From Bettongia penicillata ogilbyi (lineage: Eukaryota > Chordata > Mammalia > Diprotodontia > Potoroidae), in NCBI GenBank assembly GCA_023548195.1, contig JAJHZJ010000416.1, forward strand, positions 1,694,729 through 1,758,728: DNA of 64,000 bases, read 5' to 3'. The notes below the pieces were generated by a model. It worked only from the letters and a program-made list of their open reading frames with translations, was not told where the DNA came from and ran no database searches. Shown piece by piece: positions 12,141 to 22,364 of this stretch. Numbering within the stretch: position 1 is the stretch's first letter; each line of letters opens with the position of its first letter. The translations under genes and the position numbers were made by a program.

Positions 12141-14780
12141 TTTTTATCATTTATTTTTATTTTTCAGCATTCACATCCACAAGATTTTGAATTTCAAATT
12201 TTCTCCCCATCGCTCACCTCCCCCCACCCAGGATAGCATCCATTCTGATTACCTCTTCCTCCAATCTACCCTCTCTTCTGTCAGTCCCACAAACTTTTCT
12301 TGTCCCCTTCCCTTCTATTTTCCTGGAGGGCAAGATAGATTTCTGTGCCTGTATATCTTATTTCCCAGTTGCATGAAAAACCATCTTTAACATTCATTTT
12401 TAAAGCTTTAAGTTGCATATTCTCTTCCTTCCCCCCTACCCACCCATCCTCACTGAGAAGATAAGCAATTTGATATAGGTTATACATGTGTAGTCATGCA
12501 AAACATTTCCATAACAGTCATGTTGTGAAAAACTATTTCCCTCTGTCCTGTCCCACACTCCATTTATTCTATTCTCTCTTTTGACCTGTCCCTCCACAAA
12601 AGTGCTTACTTCTGATTACCTTTCCCCATTCTGCCATCCTTTCTATTATTCCCCCCTCTCTTATCCTCTTCTACTCCCTTGCTTTCCTGTGGGGTAAGAC
12701 AGATTTCCATACCCAATTGAGTATGTAAGTCCCTCCTTAGGCCAAATCCAATGAAAGGAAGGTTCACTTATTCCCTCTCACCTTTCCCCTCTTTCCCTCC
12801 ATTGTACATTCCCTCCAACTACCCTAATACTGAGAAAGGTCTCATGAGTTATAAATATCATCTTTCCATGTAGGAATGCAAACAGTTCAACTCTAGTAAT
12901 TCTCTTATGGTTTCTCTTTCCTGTTTATCTTTTCAAGCTTTTCTTGATTCTTGTGTTTGAAAGTCAAATTTTCTATTCAGCTCTGATCTTTTCAACAAGA
13001 ATACTTGGAAGTCTTCTATTTCATTGAAATTCCATTTTTCCCCCAAAGGATTATACTGTTTTACTGGGTAGTTGATTCTTGGTTTTAATCCTACCTCCTT
13101 TGACCTCTAGAATATCATATCCCAAGGCTCTGATCCCTTATTGTAGAACCTGCTAAATCTTGAATTGTTTCTTTTTGGCTGCTTGTATTATTTTCTCCTT
13201 GACTTGGGAACTCTGGAGTTTAGCTGCAATATTCCAAGGAGCTTTCCTTTTGGAATCTCTTTCAGGAGGTGATTGGTAGATTCTTTCCATTTCTATTTTA
13301 CCCTCTGGTTCTAGAATATCAGGGCAGTTTTCCTTGATAATTTCTTGAAAGATGATGTCTAGGTTCTTACTCTGATCACGGTTTTCAGATTGTCTAACAA
13401 CTTTAAAATTATCTCTTCTGGATCTATTTTCCACGTTGATATTTTACATTGTCTTCTATTTTTCATTCTTTTGGTTTTATTTTATAATTTCTTGATTTCT
13501 CATAAAGTCATTAATTTCCATTTGCTCTATTTTTATTTTTAAGGAATTATTTTCATGAGTGAGCTTTTGGACCTCCTGTTCCATTTGGACCATTCTACTT
13601 TTAAAGGCATTCTTCTCTTCAGTGGCTTTTTGGACCTCTTTTGTCATCTTGGTTGGTCTACTTTTGAAAGTGTTATTTTCTCCAGTATTTTTTTGGCTCT
13701 CCTTTAGCAAGCTGTTGATTTGTTTTTTCATTATTTTCTTGCATCACTCTCATTTCTCTGTCTAATTTTTCCTCTCCTTTTCTTACTTGATTTTCAAAAT
13801 CCTTTTTGAGCTCTTCCATGGCCTGAGACCAATTCATATTTTTCTTGAAGGCTTTTGATGCAGGAGCTTTCACTTTGTTGTCTTCATCTGGTTGTATATT
13901 TTGATCTTCCTTGTCGCCAAAGATGTAAGTAAAAACCTTTTCACCAAGAAAGTAAGATTCTTTAGTCTGATTTTTCCTCATTTGTTCATTTTCCCAGCCA
14001 TTTACTTGACTTTTGAGCTCTTTGTTACGTGGAAGGTGTACTGCCCCAAGCTTCAGGGGTTTAGTGCAGCTGTTTTCAGAGATATTTCTAGGGACCTGTA
14101 AATTTTCAGTTCTTGCAAAGTGGTATGATCAAAAGAGAGCTGTTTACTCCTCTTATGGCCTGTGCTCTGGTCTGTGAGCAACAACAAGCACTCTTCTCTA
14201 CCTTGGAACTTTGAGGATTCCCTTTCCACAGCCACCACAAGTTCTGTCATGCCAGTGCTCTTACCTGCCCCAGGACAATCACCCAGGACTGTGAGAAAGA
14301 TCAGCTGCTTGATTCCCCCACTATCTGTAGGCTGAGAGATCCAGAAGCAGCTACTGTGGCAGTGGCTGTTGCTACCTCCCTAGGGGTGGGGCTGGGGATG
14401 GGGATGGGGCTGGGACTACACCACCATGCTCCTCTCTTACCCAGGTGAGAGACCTTTCCCACTGACCTTAAAAGATGTCTTTGGCATTTGTGGGTTGAGA
14501 AATATGGAAACAACAGTAGCTACCAGTGATTCAGTCCCCTAAGCTCTGTCCCTGTCTGTGTTGGCATGGCCACTCTGCATTATGCTCCCAGTCTGGTGTG
14601 ATAGATCCTTCCTGTTGACATTCCAGAATGTCTTGGGCTGGAAATTTGTTTCACTCTGTCATTTTGTGGCTTTTACTGCTCTGAAATTTGTTTAGAGTCA
14701 TTTTTACAAGTATTTTAAGGAGTTTGATGGAGAACTCAAGCAGGTCTCTGCTTTTACTTGGCCATCTTGGCCCCAAATCC
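12141..14780 (-). mobile_element. Half-L1 (HAL1-like) retrotransposon, ORF1 only
   Basis: Read on the reverse strand. The 5' end has the L1-type 'ggggccaagatggcc' at about 14774-14760, then a 5'UTR of about 0.8 kb, a broken ORF1 (13981 to about 12935), a G-rich 3'UTR and an A-rich tail at about 12141-12165. The roughly 3.8 kb of ORF2 expected between ORF1 and the 3'UTR is absent. Half-L1 elements with this layout are known in mammals including marsupials. A simple internal deletion of a full L1 is the alternative. Confidence 0.7.
12935..13981 (-). pseudogene. L1 ORF1p-like RNA-binding protein, broken
   Basis: The start Met is at 13981. The N-terminal part is charged. A long Glu/Lys/Gln heptad coiled coil runs through about 13730-13480 (blocks such as MKKQINSLLKESQK and QEVQKLTHENNSL). 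It is followed by the RRM-like start MENRSRRDN at 13434 and a C-terminal domain with SSQVKEKIIQAAKKK near 13160. A further in-frame tract (RINYPVK, then EKWNFNEIEDFQVF) lies at about 13065-12990. Breaks: a frameshift near 13690-13730, a stop near 13475 and a frameshift or stop after 13153. The total span of about 349 codons is normal for ORF1p, which acts as a trimeric nucleic-acid chaperone in L1 particles. This copy is not functional. Confidence 0.8.
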
Positions 14781-15369
14781 TTAAAAAGAAAATAAATGCA
14801 ACTCAGAACAGCTCTGTGATTTTGCCTTACCCCCAGCCAATTGGCAAAGAAAATAAAAAACATGACTGATAGAAGTTTGTCTGGAGAAATGTAAGTGATG
14901 CAAAAATAAAATATTAATATATTTTTTAAAAACACAAAAAAAGAAGTGAACCCATTTCACAAAATTACAGAATTTCAGAGTTGGAAGGAATCTTATCCTT
15001 CTTAATAAGGCAGTAAGTGATATCTGCTTAAAGATTAGCAATAAAAATGGATTTGGAGATTTGAGAAGAGAGGAAGGGGTTTGATACAAATAATGAGGAG
15101 TATGATGGGAACTGAATCAAAGATGAATACACAGTTTTCTGCAGTGATGGTCCATTCGAGGTTACATAGCATGACATGATGGTGAGTCTGGTCAGTAGTA
15201 TTTTGTGACTTGTTCCAATCATACCTGAAGGTTGTAGAGTAAGACTAAAGAAGGTGGACATGACTGGGGTGGTGGGGTGAGAATAGAAGAAAAAAAATGG
15301 GGCAAGGGATCCAAGGGTAGAGGACTGAATGCTTTTGAAATGACTGACAATAAGGTCAATATTGTGAGA
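14781..15369. other. No gene recognised
   Basis: AT-rich sequence with 60-130 codon reverse-strand frames that have no recognisable domain. 'cagagttggaaggaatct' near 14972 may be a CR1/MIR scrap. Confidence 0.4.
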
Positions 15370-15560
15370 TGAGCCACCTAACATATCTCCCTTTCTCTCC
15401 TTCCTCTTTCCCTCCAATATTGCCTATATTTACCCACTGTCAGGGTAATTTTTTTTTCCTTTTGCATAGATATCATTATATCATTCCTCTCTTCAAAAAT
15501 TTTCAGTGCACAAGGTTTATTACCTAACGAGTGAGATCCTATCTCCTTTGTCTGGTGTAA
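15370..15560 (+). repeat. Possible L2 fragment
   Basis: 'atcattcctctcttcaaa' followed by 'ttttcagtgcacaag' and 'gagtgagatcctatctcc' resembles the L2 segment 'ctcaaaacccttcagtgg'. Weak. Confidence 0.35.
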
Positions 15561-17640
15561 TAAGGATATTGACCTATGAGGGCTCAGTCCTTGGAATATA
15601 TGAATTATACTCTGCCTGGTACCATCTCCCCTCAGAGGTCTGGTGAGCCTGCTTCCAGACATACCCTCCACTTCCACTTCAGAACACACACAATTGTATT
15701 TTAACTATCTTTTGCCTTTCATTATCTGATGAACTGCAACTGAGTGTACTTACAAAAGGTTTGTATTCCATTTTCCCTGGAGGCTTTTGAGGAGGAAGAA
15801 CTGCTGTGCTTATCTGGGTGCCATGTGTCCATGTACATATGGTACCTCTATTTCTTCTGTCTGTTGTTTATTATTTCCTAATCTTAGGTGAATGAGTATA
15901 AGAGATGGAACAGACTAGTGTACAGTCTTATAAGCTTTGAAAGATCAAAAGAGCTATGGAAGGTTCCCTCAAGGAACTGGAGTCAATAGAAATACTAGCT
16001 AAGTCTTGTGAGACCCAGCCCTGAGAAACAACTTGCTTGACCCAGCCCAGCAGGCCACCTAGCAACCAATACCCCATGTCCTGTGTGCAAGGGAACAACT
16101 CATCCATCAGTCATGCCACATTCAGCATGGAACCTAAAAGGACTTCCAGTAAGAAATATTTTGTAGCAAATACTAGAGGTCACAATGAGCACATAAATCA
16201 GGGTCAGGAGTGTGGCAAAAGAGAAAGAAAAATCATGATCTGAGATGAATATTTCAGAGTTCCTGGGCATGATGGCTGTTTTAGGTAATAATGTCTGAGA
16301 TGTGGCCAGTCCTCTGAAAGACAAATCAGAGTAGATGTGGGCATCCTCGGAACCCTATAGGAACTCAGCACTGCCTACATGCAGATTCAGTTGTTCACAT
16401 CCAACAACCACACTTTCAAGACAACTTTTTATCATAGGTCCCAGACACAAAAGGAGTGAAGATAATATGACATTCACTCAGTTAACAACCAGGTTTTTGT
16501 TCTCATTTGTTACATACCCACTTGGGAAATCAGTGCTAAATGCAGAGGGAAAATGGACCATGACCAGCTCAGGATGAAAAGTCTTTTTCTCAGTGGGGCA
16601 CATTTTCAGAATCTGTCAGAGACATTAGCTTGATACAATTAAAGGGGAAGACCAACTTCACTCCAGGTGTACTTGATCTGGGAGCCTAGGACTTTGGCAT
16701 TTAGAACCCAGCTCTCCCCACTCAACCATAGACAGATGTCTGAAGCAAGAGAGTCACTCACCAGTATTTAATTTCATCTTCATCTGCAAGGAGTAAAGTA
16801 CATCTTCTTGACTGGAGCTGGAGGCCAGTGTGAACTGGCCTAACAATACCAACTCCAGAGTCTTCAAGTTTCCATGAATGGTAGAACACAAAATGCATTA
16901 TGCAGATTTTGAAATGTTAACAACCCAATGCATTAATTAAAAAGACTGGCTAGGACCTAGACATAGAGGATAATTCCTCTCTATGGGAAGGCACATATTT
17001 AGCTTCACACATCACATACCTTTTATTGATCATTCTTTCCTGGCTTACTTACTCTAAGTACTGAGGATTTGGGATAAACCACTAAGCCTCACAAGGGAGA
17101 CATTAGAAAGAGAGAACAGTTATGCCACAGCCCAGTTGCACCTCAATCATTCACCCTTAGAGTTGGCACAAGCAAGTGAGATTACAGTGAAGTGTTGCTA
17201 CAATATTTGGAAAAGAATCAGGAGTTCTTTGAAAAGGGAATAGAGTTGGGCAATTTTTCATTTAAAAAGGCAGATTTCCAAAAGAAGGACCAAAAATTAT
17301 TTCAAATAATGATGATGATGATAATGGCCAGAATCTTTCTCTGCCTATGCCACTGATATGCTACATCCAGCCTTCATCCTTTTCCTTGGTCATATCAGGA
17401 AAAGGAGGTCTTGATGAAAATTACCTCCATAGTACTTAGAGGTAGAGCTCATGAAAAAAAGACCACAAACTCAGTGGCCATAATGAAATTCAATATAATT
17501 TTATGGCTCAATGACCTCATGAATGTGGGTACTTCTACAATTGCAAATCATATCCAGAGGTGTGCTAGAGCCAGTTCAGACTTGCCCGGAGAAAGACAAT
17601 TGTTCAGTTTTCAGTGGAAGCATTGACACCTTGGAAATCA
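15561..17640. other. 2 kb without a recognised gene or repeat
   Basis: This is one of the longer stretches without an obvious retroposon. Short frames of at most about 80 codons occur on both strands with no domain. The segment 17530-17640 ('agaggtgtgctagagcc', 'gttcagttttcagtgg') looks repeat-like, but I cannot name it. Confidence 0.35.
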
Positions 17641-18290
17641 GCAAATGCTGCAAATCAGGACTTGATTTACTATTTTGTTGAATGACTAAATTTAATAAAT
17701 TAATGGATAAAAAGCTAATTAAGATTCAATTTAAAAGTATGCCATGCATACTATTTTTCCCAGAGTCACTGTTAAACATCCACCAGTACATCCATAATTG
17801 ACTACATACCACCTTTAGCTTTTCGTCCTATGTAACTCATCTATATTTCTCCCTAAGTCCTTCATAATGGAGCTGTCTAATGAATTAGAAGCCTTCTTCT
17901 AGTCATTTTAATATTAGGGATACCAGTGCGATATTTCAGTTACCTATTGGTTGTCCCACACTCTTGTTACATGATTGACCCACTTCCTTTTGTAGCTCAT
18001 TTATACATCATCATTAGCAGTACATTGTAACCTATTTGTACCTTAACAATTATGCTTTCTCCACTGTGAATTTATTCCATATGAATCTGGAAAGGTCAAA
18101 TGTAAAAGAAGATCAACTAAATAAATTACTGTTAAAATCTGAGCAATCTGGTTTCTTAATCCACTTTGTTTTTTTCTGTGTAAACTATTTGATTGATCTC
18201 TTTTGAGTATCTAAGGATGTTACTGAAGAGACCCTGTAGTATTTCAGGAGTCAATGTAATCAGTATAATGTTACATGACAACAGAAACAT
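17641..18290. other. No gene recognised
   Basis: AT-rich sequence with no assignable family and no reading frame of note. Confidence 0.4.
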
Positions 18291-18291
18291 C

Positions 18292-18540
18292 TAAGGCAAC
18301 AAGATGGTGCCAGGGATATAGTGTTGGGCCCGGAGAACCTGAGTTCAAATCCAGCCTCAGATACTTACTAGTTATGTAACTCAAAGCAAGTTATTTAAAC
18401 ATCTGTCTACCTCAGTTTCCTCAATGGTAAAAGGTGAATAATAATAGCACCAACCTCTCAGGATTACCGTGACAATCAAATGAGATAATATTTGTAAAGG
18501 GCATTGCACAATAGAACCTAATAAATATTTGTTCCCTGCC
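18292..18540 (+). mobile_element. CORE-SINE with MIR-like tail
   Basis: Contains 'gcaacaagatggtgcc' (diverged head), 'gagttcaaatccagcctc', 'cctcagtttcctcaatgg', 'caaatgagataatatttg' and 'cctaataaatatttg'. The L2-related tail is present. Confidence 0.75.
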
Positions 18541-18655
18541 TTTCCCTTCTGAAGAAAATAATCATTTCTAGAACATACTTCTTTCATTTGTCCTTTATAA
18601 AGGACATCTTTTTTGACACTAATAATCACTTTTGGTGAATGTATATTGTACCAAT

Positions 18656-19536
18656 AAGGACCCCAACATACACAGGAGGGTCTGCTATCACAGGTTTTTA
18701 GATCTGCAGTCCTAAAAGGAAATCAACCTTTTGAGAGGGTCAACAATCACATTAAGCACATATGTATCATTCACTTAGTTCAGGGGAAAAATTTAGTGGC
18801 CTGAACTTCAGAGAAAATACAGAAAAATAAAAACCAACAGACAGGGCTCCCAGCTGCCTGAACATAAGCAATATATAAGCATCACAGATCAATAGACCCA
18901 ACTGTCTGACCATACATAATTACCAGAGAGACAAACACCAACATCTGAATCTTCAAAGTCAGGGGGCTGCTTAGCAGCTTCTCAAAGTCTCATCTGGCAT
19001 ATAAACCTTCTTCCAAAATCTAAGCCCCAAAGTAATTTTATGTGCTTATCAGAGACAGAGGGCATCACAACCCTTGAGAACCAGTGCCTCCATTAGAAAA
19101 TTAACAAAAGATACTTGAGACCTATTAATGAGTCGGGAAGATCTAACTAATATTACATTCCACCCCAAGATCTTTCACGCCTATAACATAAGCAACTTAT
19201 ATCAGAATAGGCATTAACACTTCTTAAGTAAATACAACATAATTCTCACAAACACATCATGAACTCCACATTTGCAGAATACATAACATAACATCATTCT
19301 TTGGGGGTCAGTCTTTGAGAAGTGAGCAACCAGCTCCTCCTTCCTCAATCCAAAACAAAATATTCAAATAAAGTCCTCTTGGGGATGTGTCCTCCCCACT
19401 TTGCCCTAGCAGGCATTCTCAGGTGCAGGCTCCAGTGAACCAAGTCCCAGTCTTAACAATGCTCAGCCCCAGCTTCTAAGTCCTGAGGGGCTGATCAAGG
19501 TGGGGTCCTTTGGGGTTTATGGCACTTCCCCCACTA
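18656..19536 (-). mobile_element. ERV-type LTR, left arm of an inverted pair
   Basis: Its reverse complement aligns along almost its whole length with 19790-20738. Examples are 18658-18694 against 20701-20738, 19058-19110 against 20262-20313, and 19300-19460 against about 19885-20045. The LTR reading (TATA-like box in mid-element, U5-like end outward) is inferred from the better-preserved right copy. Target duplications are not evident. Confidence 0.6.
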
Positions 19537-19789
19537 CCTGTATGCTAGCCTTGTTGAGGTAAGAGCAAAAGCAGAAAACTGCCACTGTGCGGACCTTGGA
19601 GAGGTGAGCTGTGGAATAGGAGCTGATAATTGCCTGTGAACAGACTCAGGTGTGAGCAGGTTGCTGCTGGCTTCTGCTGGAGGAGGAGGAATCCAGGAGC
19701 TCAGAATTCAACCCTGGGGCAAGATGGGAACTGTGCAGCAAGGCAATGAAGGTGCTTTTTTGAAGTTTTCTCCTGGGACAATTTGGGAT
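19537..19789. other. Spacer between inverted LTR-like arms
   Basis: About 253 bp whose reverse complement does not align convincingly with itself. It is GC-richer than the surroundings, with Gly/Pro-coding short frames that I regard as chance. It could be internal ERV sequence or the original target DNA. Confidence 0.45.
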
Positions 19790-20738
19790 CTGGGGGGTGG
19801 AGTTGCCTACTCCCAAGCACCCCACCCTGATCATTTTTGTTGCCCAGTTACCTCTCAGGACTTGGAAGCTGGGCTTGGAGCATTGTTAAGACTGGGATTT
19901 GGCTCACTGGAGCCTGCACCTTACAGTGCCTGCTAGGGCAGTGTAGGGAGAAGGACACACCCCACAAGGAGTTTATTTGGAATTTTGTTTTGGATTGAGG
20001 AAGGAGGATCTGGTTGCTCACTTCCCAAAGACTGATCCCCAAATGATGTTATGTATTCTGCAAATGTGAACTTCATGATCTGTTTATTGGAATTATGTTG
20101 TATTTACTTAAGAAATGTTAATGTCTATTCAGATACAAGTTGCTCTTGTAATGATATGAAAAATCTTTGGACCCAATGTAATGCTAATGAGAGTTAAAGA
20201 TCTTCTCCACTCATTAATGCGCCTGCCCATTAAGGGAAGCTTGATTAAGGGAGGCCCACACCTTTTGTTAATTTTCTAATGAGGCACTGGTTCTCCAGGG
20301 TTGTGATGCCCTCTGGCTCTGAAAAGTGTATAAAGATTTTGAGATGAGGTTTTTCTTTGAGGCTGACTCCTTGGAAGTGTTTGGCCGGATGGGACTCTGG
20401 GAAGCCGCTAAGAAGCCCTCCCCTCCCCTTTGAAAACCCTTGCTGCTTCTCTCTCTGATAACTATGTATGTATGGTCCGACAGTTGGTTCTATCTGTTAA
20501 TCTGTAATGTATGTATGTATTGCTTACTGTCAGACAATTGGAAACCCTGTCTGTTGTTTATCTTTGTTTCTCTGTGTTTTCTCTAAAGTTCTAGGTGCAG
20601 ACTTTTTCGCCTGAACTAAGTGAATGATATATGTGTTTGATTAAAGTGATTGTTGACCTCCTCAAAAGTTGCTTTCCTTTTAGGAAAGCAGATGAAGAAA
20701 CTGTACAGCAGGCCCTCCTGTGTATGCCGAGTCCTTAC
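19790..20738 (+). mobile_element. ERV-type LTR, right arm of an inverted pair
   Basis: About 950 bp. It begins near 'tggggggtggagttgcc', has a TATA-like 'gtgtataaag' (TATAAAG at 20329-20335), an ATTAAA near 20641 and an outward end 'gagtccttaca' at 20728-20738. The TG...CA ends, promoter-like box and polyadenylation-like signal in order fit a solo LTR. A third, partial copy lies at 42464-43230. No coding retroviral sequence accompanies it. Confidence 0.6.
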
Positions 20739-20779
20739 AGATACATGTCTCTTCCTGTTTAGGAAACATCGAATAATGG

Positions 20780-20970
20780 TGCTGGGTATAGAGGGAAGAG
20801 AGAGGTGAGTTTGAATCTTGATACTAACATTTGTGCAAGACCAAGTCATTTTACATCTCTGAACCTCAGTTTCCTCATCTGTGAAATGAGGATAATATAC
20901 TTTGAGGGTTGTTGAGGGAAGGAAAAAACTTTTAACCTTAAGGTGCTATATAATTGTGAGTTATGATATC
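20780..20970 (+). repeat. MIR-type SINE
   Basis: 'cctcagtttcctcatctg' and 'gaaatgaggataatatac' are followed by 'gagggttgttgaggg' and 'aaggtgctatataattg'. The head is missing or diverged. Confidence 0.7.
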
Positions 20971-21119
20971 AATGCCCAGAGAGGACTATTGAACAAAGTT
21001 ATCTCTACAGTTGCATCTACAGTAAAATCTGATATGATCTTGATCTACAAATGGCAGATATGTTATCTGAATAGAGATCTTAAAACTACTTTGCTCTAAC
21101 AGGTGAAATGAAATTTGGT

Positions 21120-21275
21120 AATTGGGGAACAATAAACACAGCAGGACCTTGACCTCTCAGTCAACTGTGAAAATGAAGTATCCTTTAAATCTAATTCACA
21201 CATAAGTCCAGACATCACCCTGTGATGTCATTGGTCCTTTCTGAAAATAAAAAATGAACACCAACAATGAATTTT
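21120..21275 (+). repeat. RTE-tailed marsupial SINE fragment
   Basis: 'cttgacctctcagtcaac', 'taattcacacataagtcc', 'catcaccctgtgatgtc' and the A-rich end 'gaacaccaacaatg' match the 3' part of the better-preserved copy at 57040-57515. Confidence 0.5.
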
Positions 21276-21507
21276 CCTAACAATGAATTTTATTAGCAGT
21301 ACAACTCTTATTATGTGAGTACCCACAGAAATGTCTGACAATAAACCAATCTGGGATCCATTGGGATGATGGGAAAGCTGAACCTAAAGTCAGGAAAGCA
21401 GTTTGAATTTCACTTTCTCACTCTGACTAGCAGACTTGTACAAAGTACAGAGTTCATAAATTCTCTGTGCTTTAACAGAAGGAAGTCTTATAAGGAATAG
21501 ACCAGAT

Positions 21508-21801
21508 CAGATCTTCTTGACCTTTTTCTACTCAGGACCTCTTTTCTGTAGGCAGCTTTTGTTGGTGTTATATGGTTTGAGGGCACACACAGTGCAAAGT
21601 GCTCATGATTTGTGTTCAGAACCAAGGATGCAGTGAAGTTGCATGATGCAACACAGGCAAGTCCTGCTAGAAGCACCTAAGATTCATTATCTTTTTGATT
21701 TTTAATTAATTTTTGATCATTGTGCATTCAGAAACCTTGTACTGTTGCCAAATTTTTCATGACCCCAGATGGGGTTGAGACCAACAGTTTAAGAAGCTCT
21801 G
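21508..21801. mobile_element. Non-autonomous hAT-type DNA transposon
   Basis: The terminal inverted repeats are 'cagatcttcttgacc' at the left and the reverse of 'cagagcttcttaaact' at the right. The interior includes 'ccccagatggggttgag'. Flanking 8-mers gaccagat (21500-21507) and gatcaggt (21802-21809) agree at 6 of 8 positions, as expected for a decayed hAT target duplication. Confidence 0.65.
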
Positions 21802-21949
21802 GATCAGGTGACCTCTGAGATGCTAATGTTCTATGAATGCATCTCTGAAGTTTGTGGTTATGTGAATAGAAAATAAATCACTCCCAGAGGAAAATAAACC
21901 CCAAGGAGTCCCTTTGATGAGCACTCAGAGCTCAATACCATAGGATTAC

Positions 21950-22160
21950 AGGATCACAGATCTAGAAGCTGGAAGGTTCCATAAAGACCCATCATGTCCA
22001 AACTCCTCATTTTACAAATGAAGACTTAGGACCAGGAGAGATTAAGTAATTTATACATGTAGTAAATAACAGAGTATAGATTTGAACTCATGTCTTCTTC
22101 GTAAATTCATGACTCATGTCACCTAATATTCTTTCCACTGTACCACAATGAAAGATTTGC
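21950..22160 (-). repeat. MIR-type SINE
   Basis: Inverted MIR landmarks: 'atctagaagctggaagg', 'cctcattttacaaatgaag', 'gagagattaagtaattt', 'gatttgaactcatgtc' and 'ctttccactgtaccac'. It ends about 155 bp upstream of the ACADM retrocopy. Confidence 0.7.
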
Positions 22161-22314
22161 TTTTCCTATCAGAGTTACCAAGGTTCTTATTTAGTATGGA
22201 ATGCCAACCACTAACTGATTGGAAATGAATATTTATGTGGAATGTATTACTTCTAATTACTGACATCCACTTTTGCCAAGTAGGTGAGAAGTGATGGATT
22301 TCTGACCTCTTTCT

Positions 22315-22331
22315 AAAGAAAAATATGTTTC
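22315..22331 (+). repeat. 5' target-site duplication of the ACADM retrocopy
   Basis: The 17-mer aaagaaaaatatgtttc occurs here and again, identically, at 24757-24773 directly after the poly(A) tail. The cleavage site TTCT/AAAG resembles the L1 endonuclease target TTTT/AA on the opposite strand. Confidence 0.95.
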
Positions 22332-22364
22332 GAGAGGCAGATCAGGCTCGGAGTGCAGGAGTCA

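Noticed and set aside
13559..13765. A hydrophobic 68-codon + strand frame resembling membrane segments
   Set aside because: It is antisense to the coiled-coil part of the L1 ORF1.
19652..19936. A 94-codon frame crossing the spacer and right LTR arm
   Set aside because: It spans an LTR boundary, has Gly/Pro-rich chance composition and no domain.
18640..20750. A target duplication around the whole inverted LTR pair
   Set aside because: The flanks gtacca and gataca agree only partly, which is not enough to call.
22353..22364. An in-frame GTG upstream of the ACADM ATG, giving a 426-residue frame
   Set aside because: The family N-terminus aligns with the ATG at 22365, and GTG initiation is not expected for a nuclear mitochondrial-enzyme gene.
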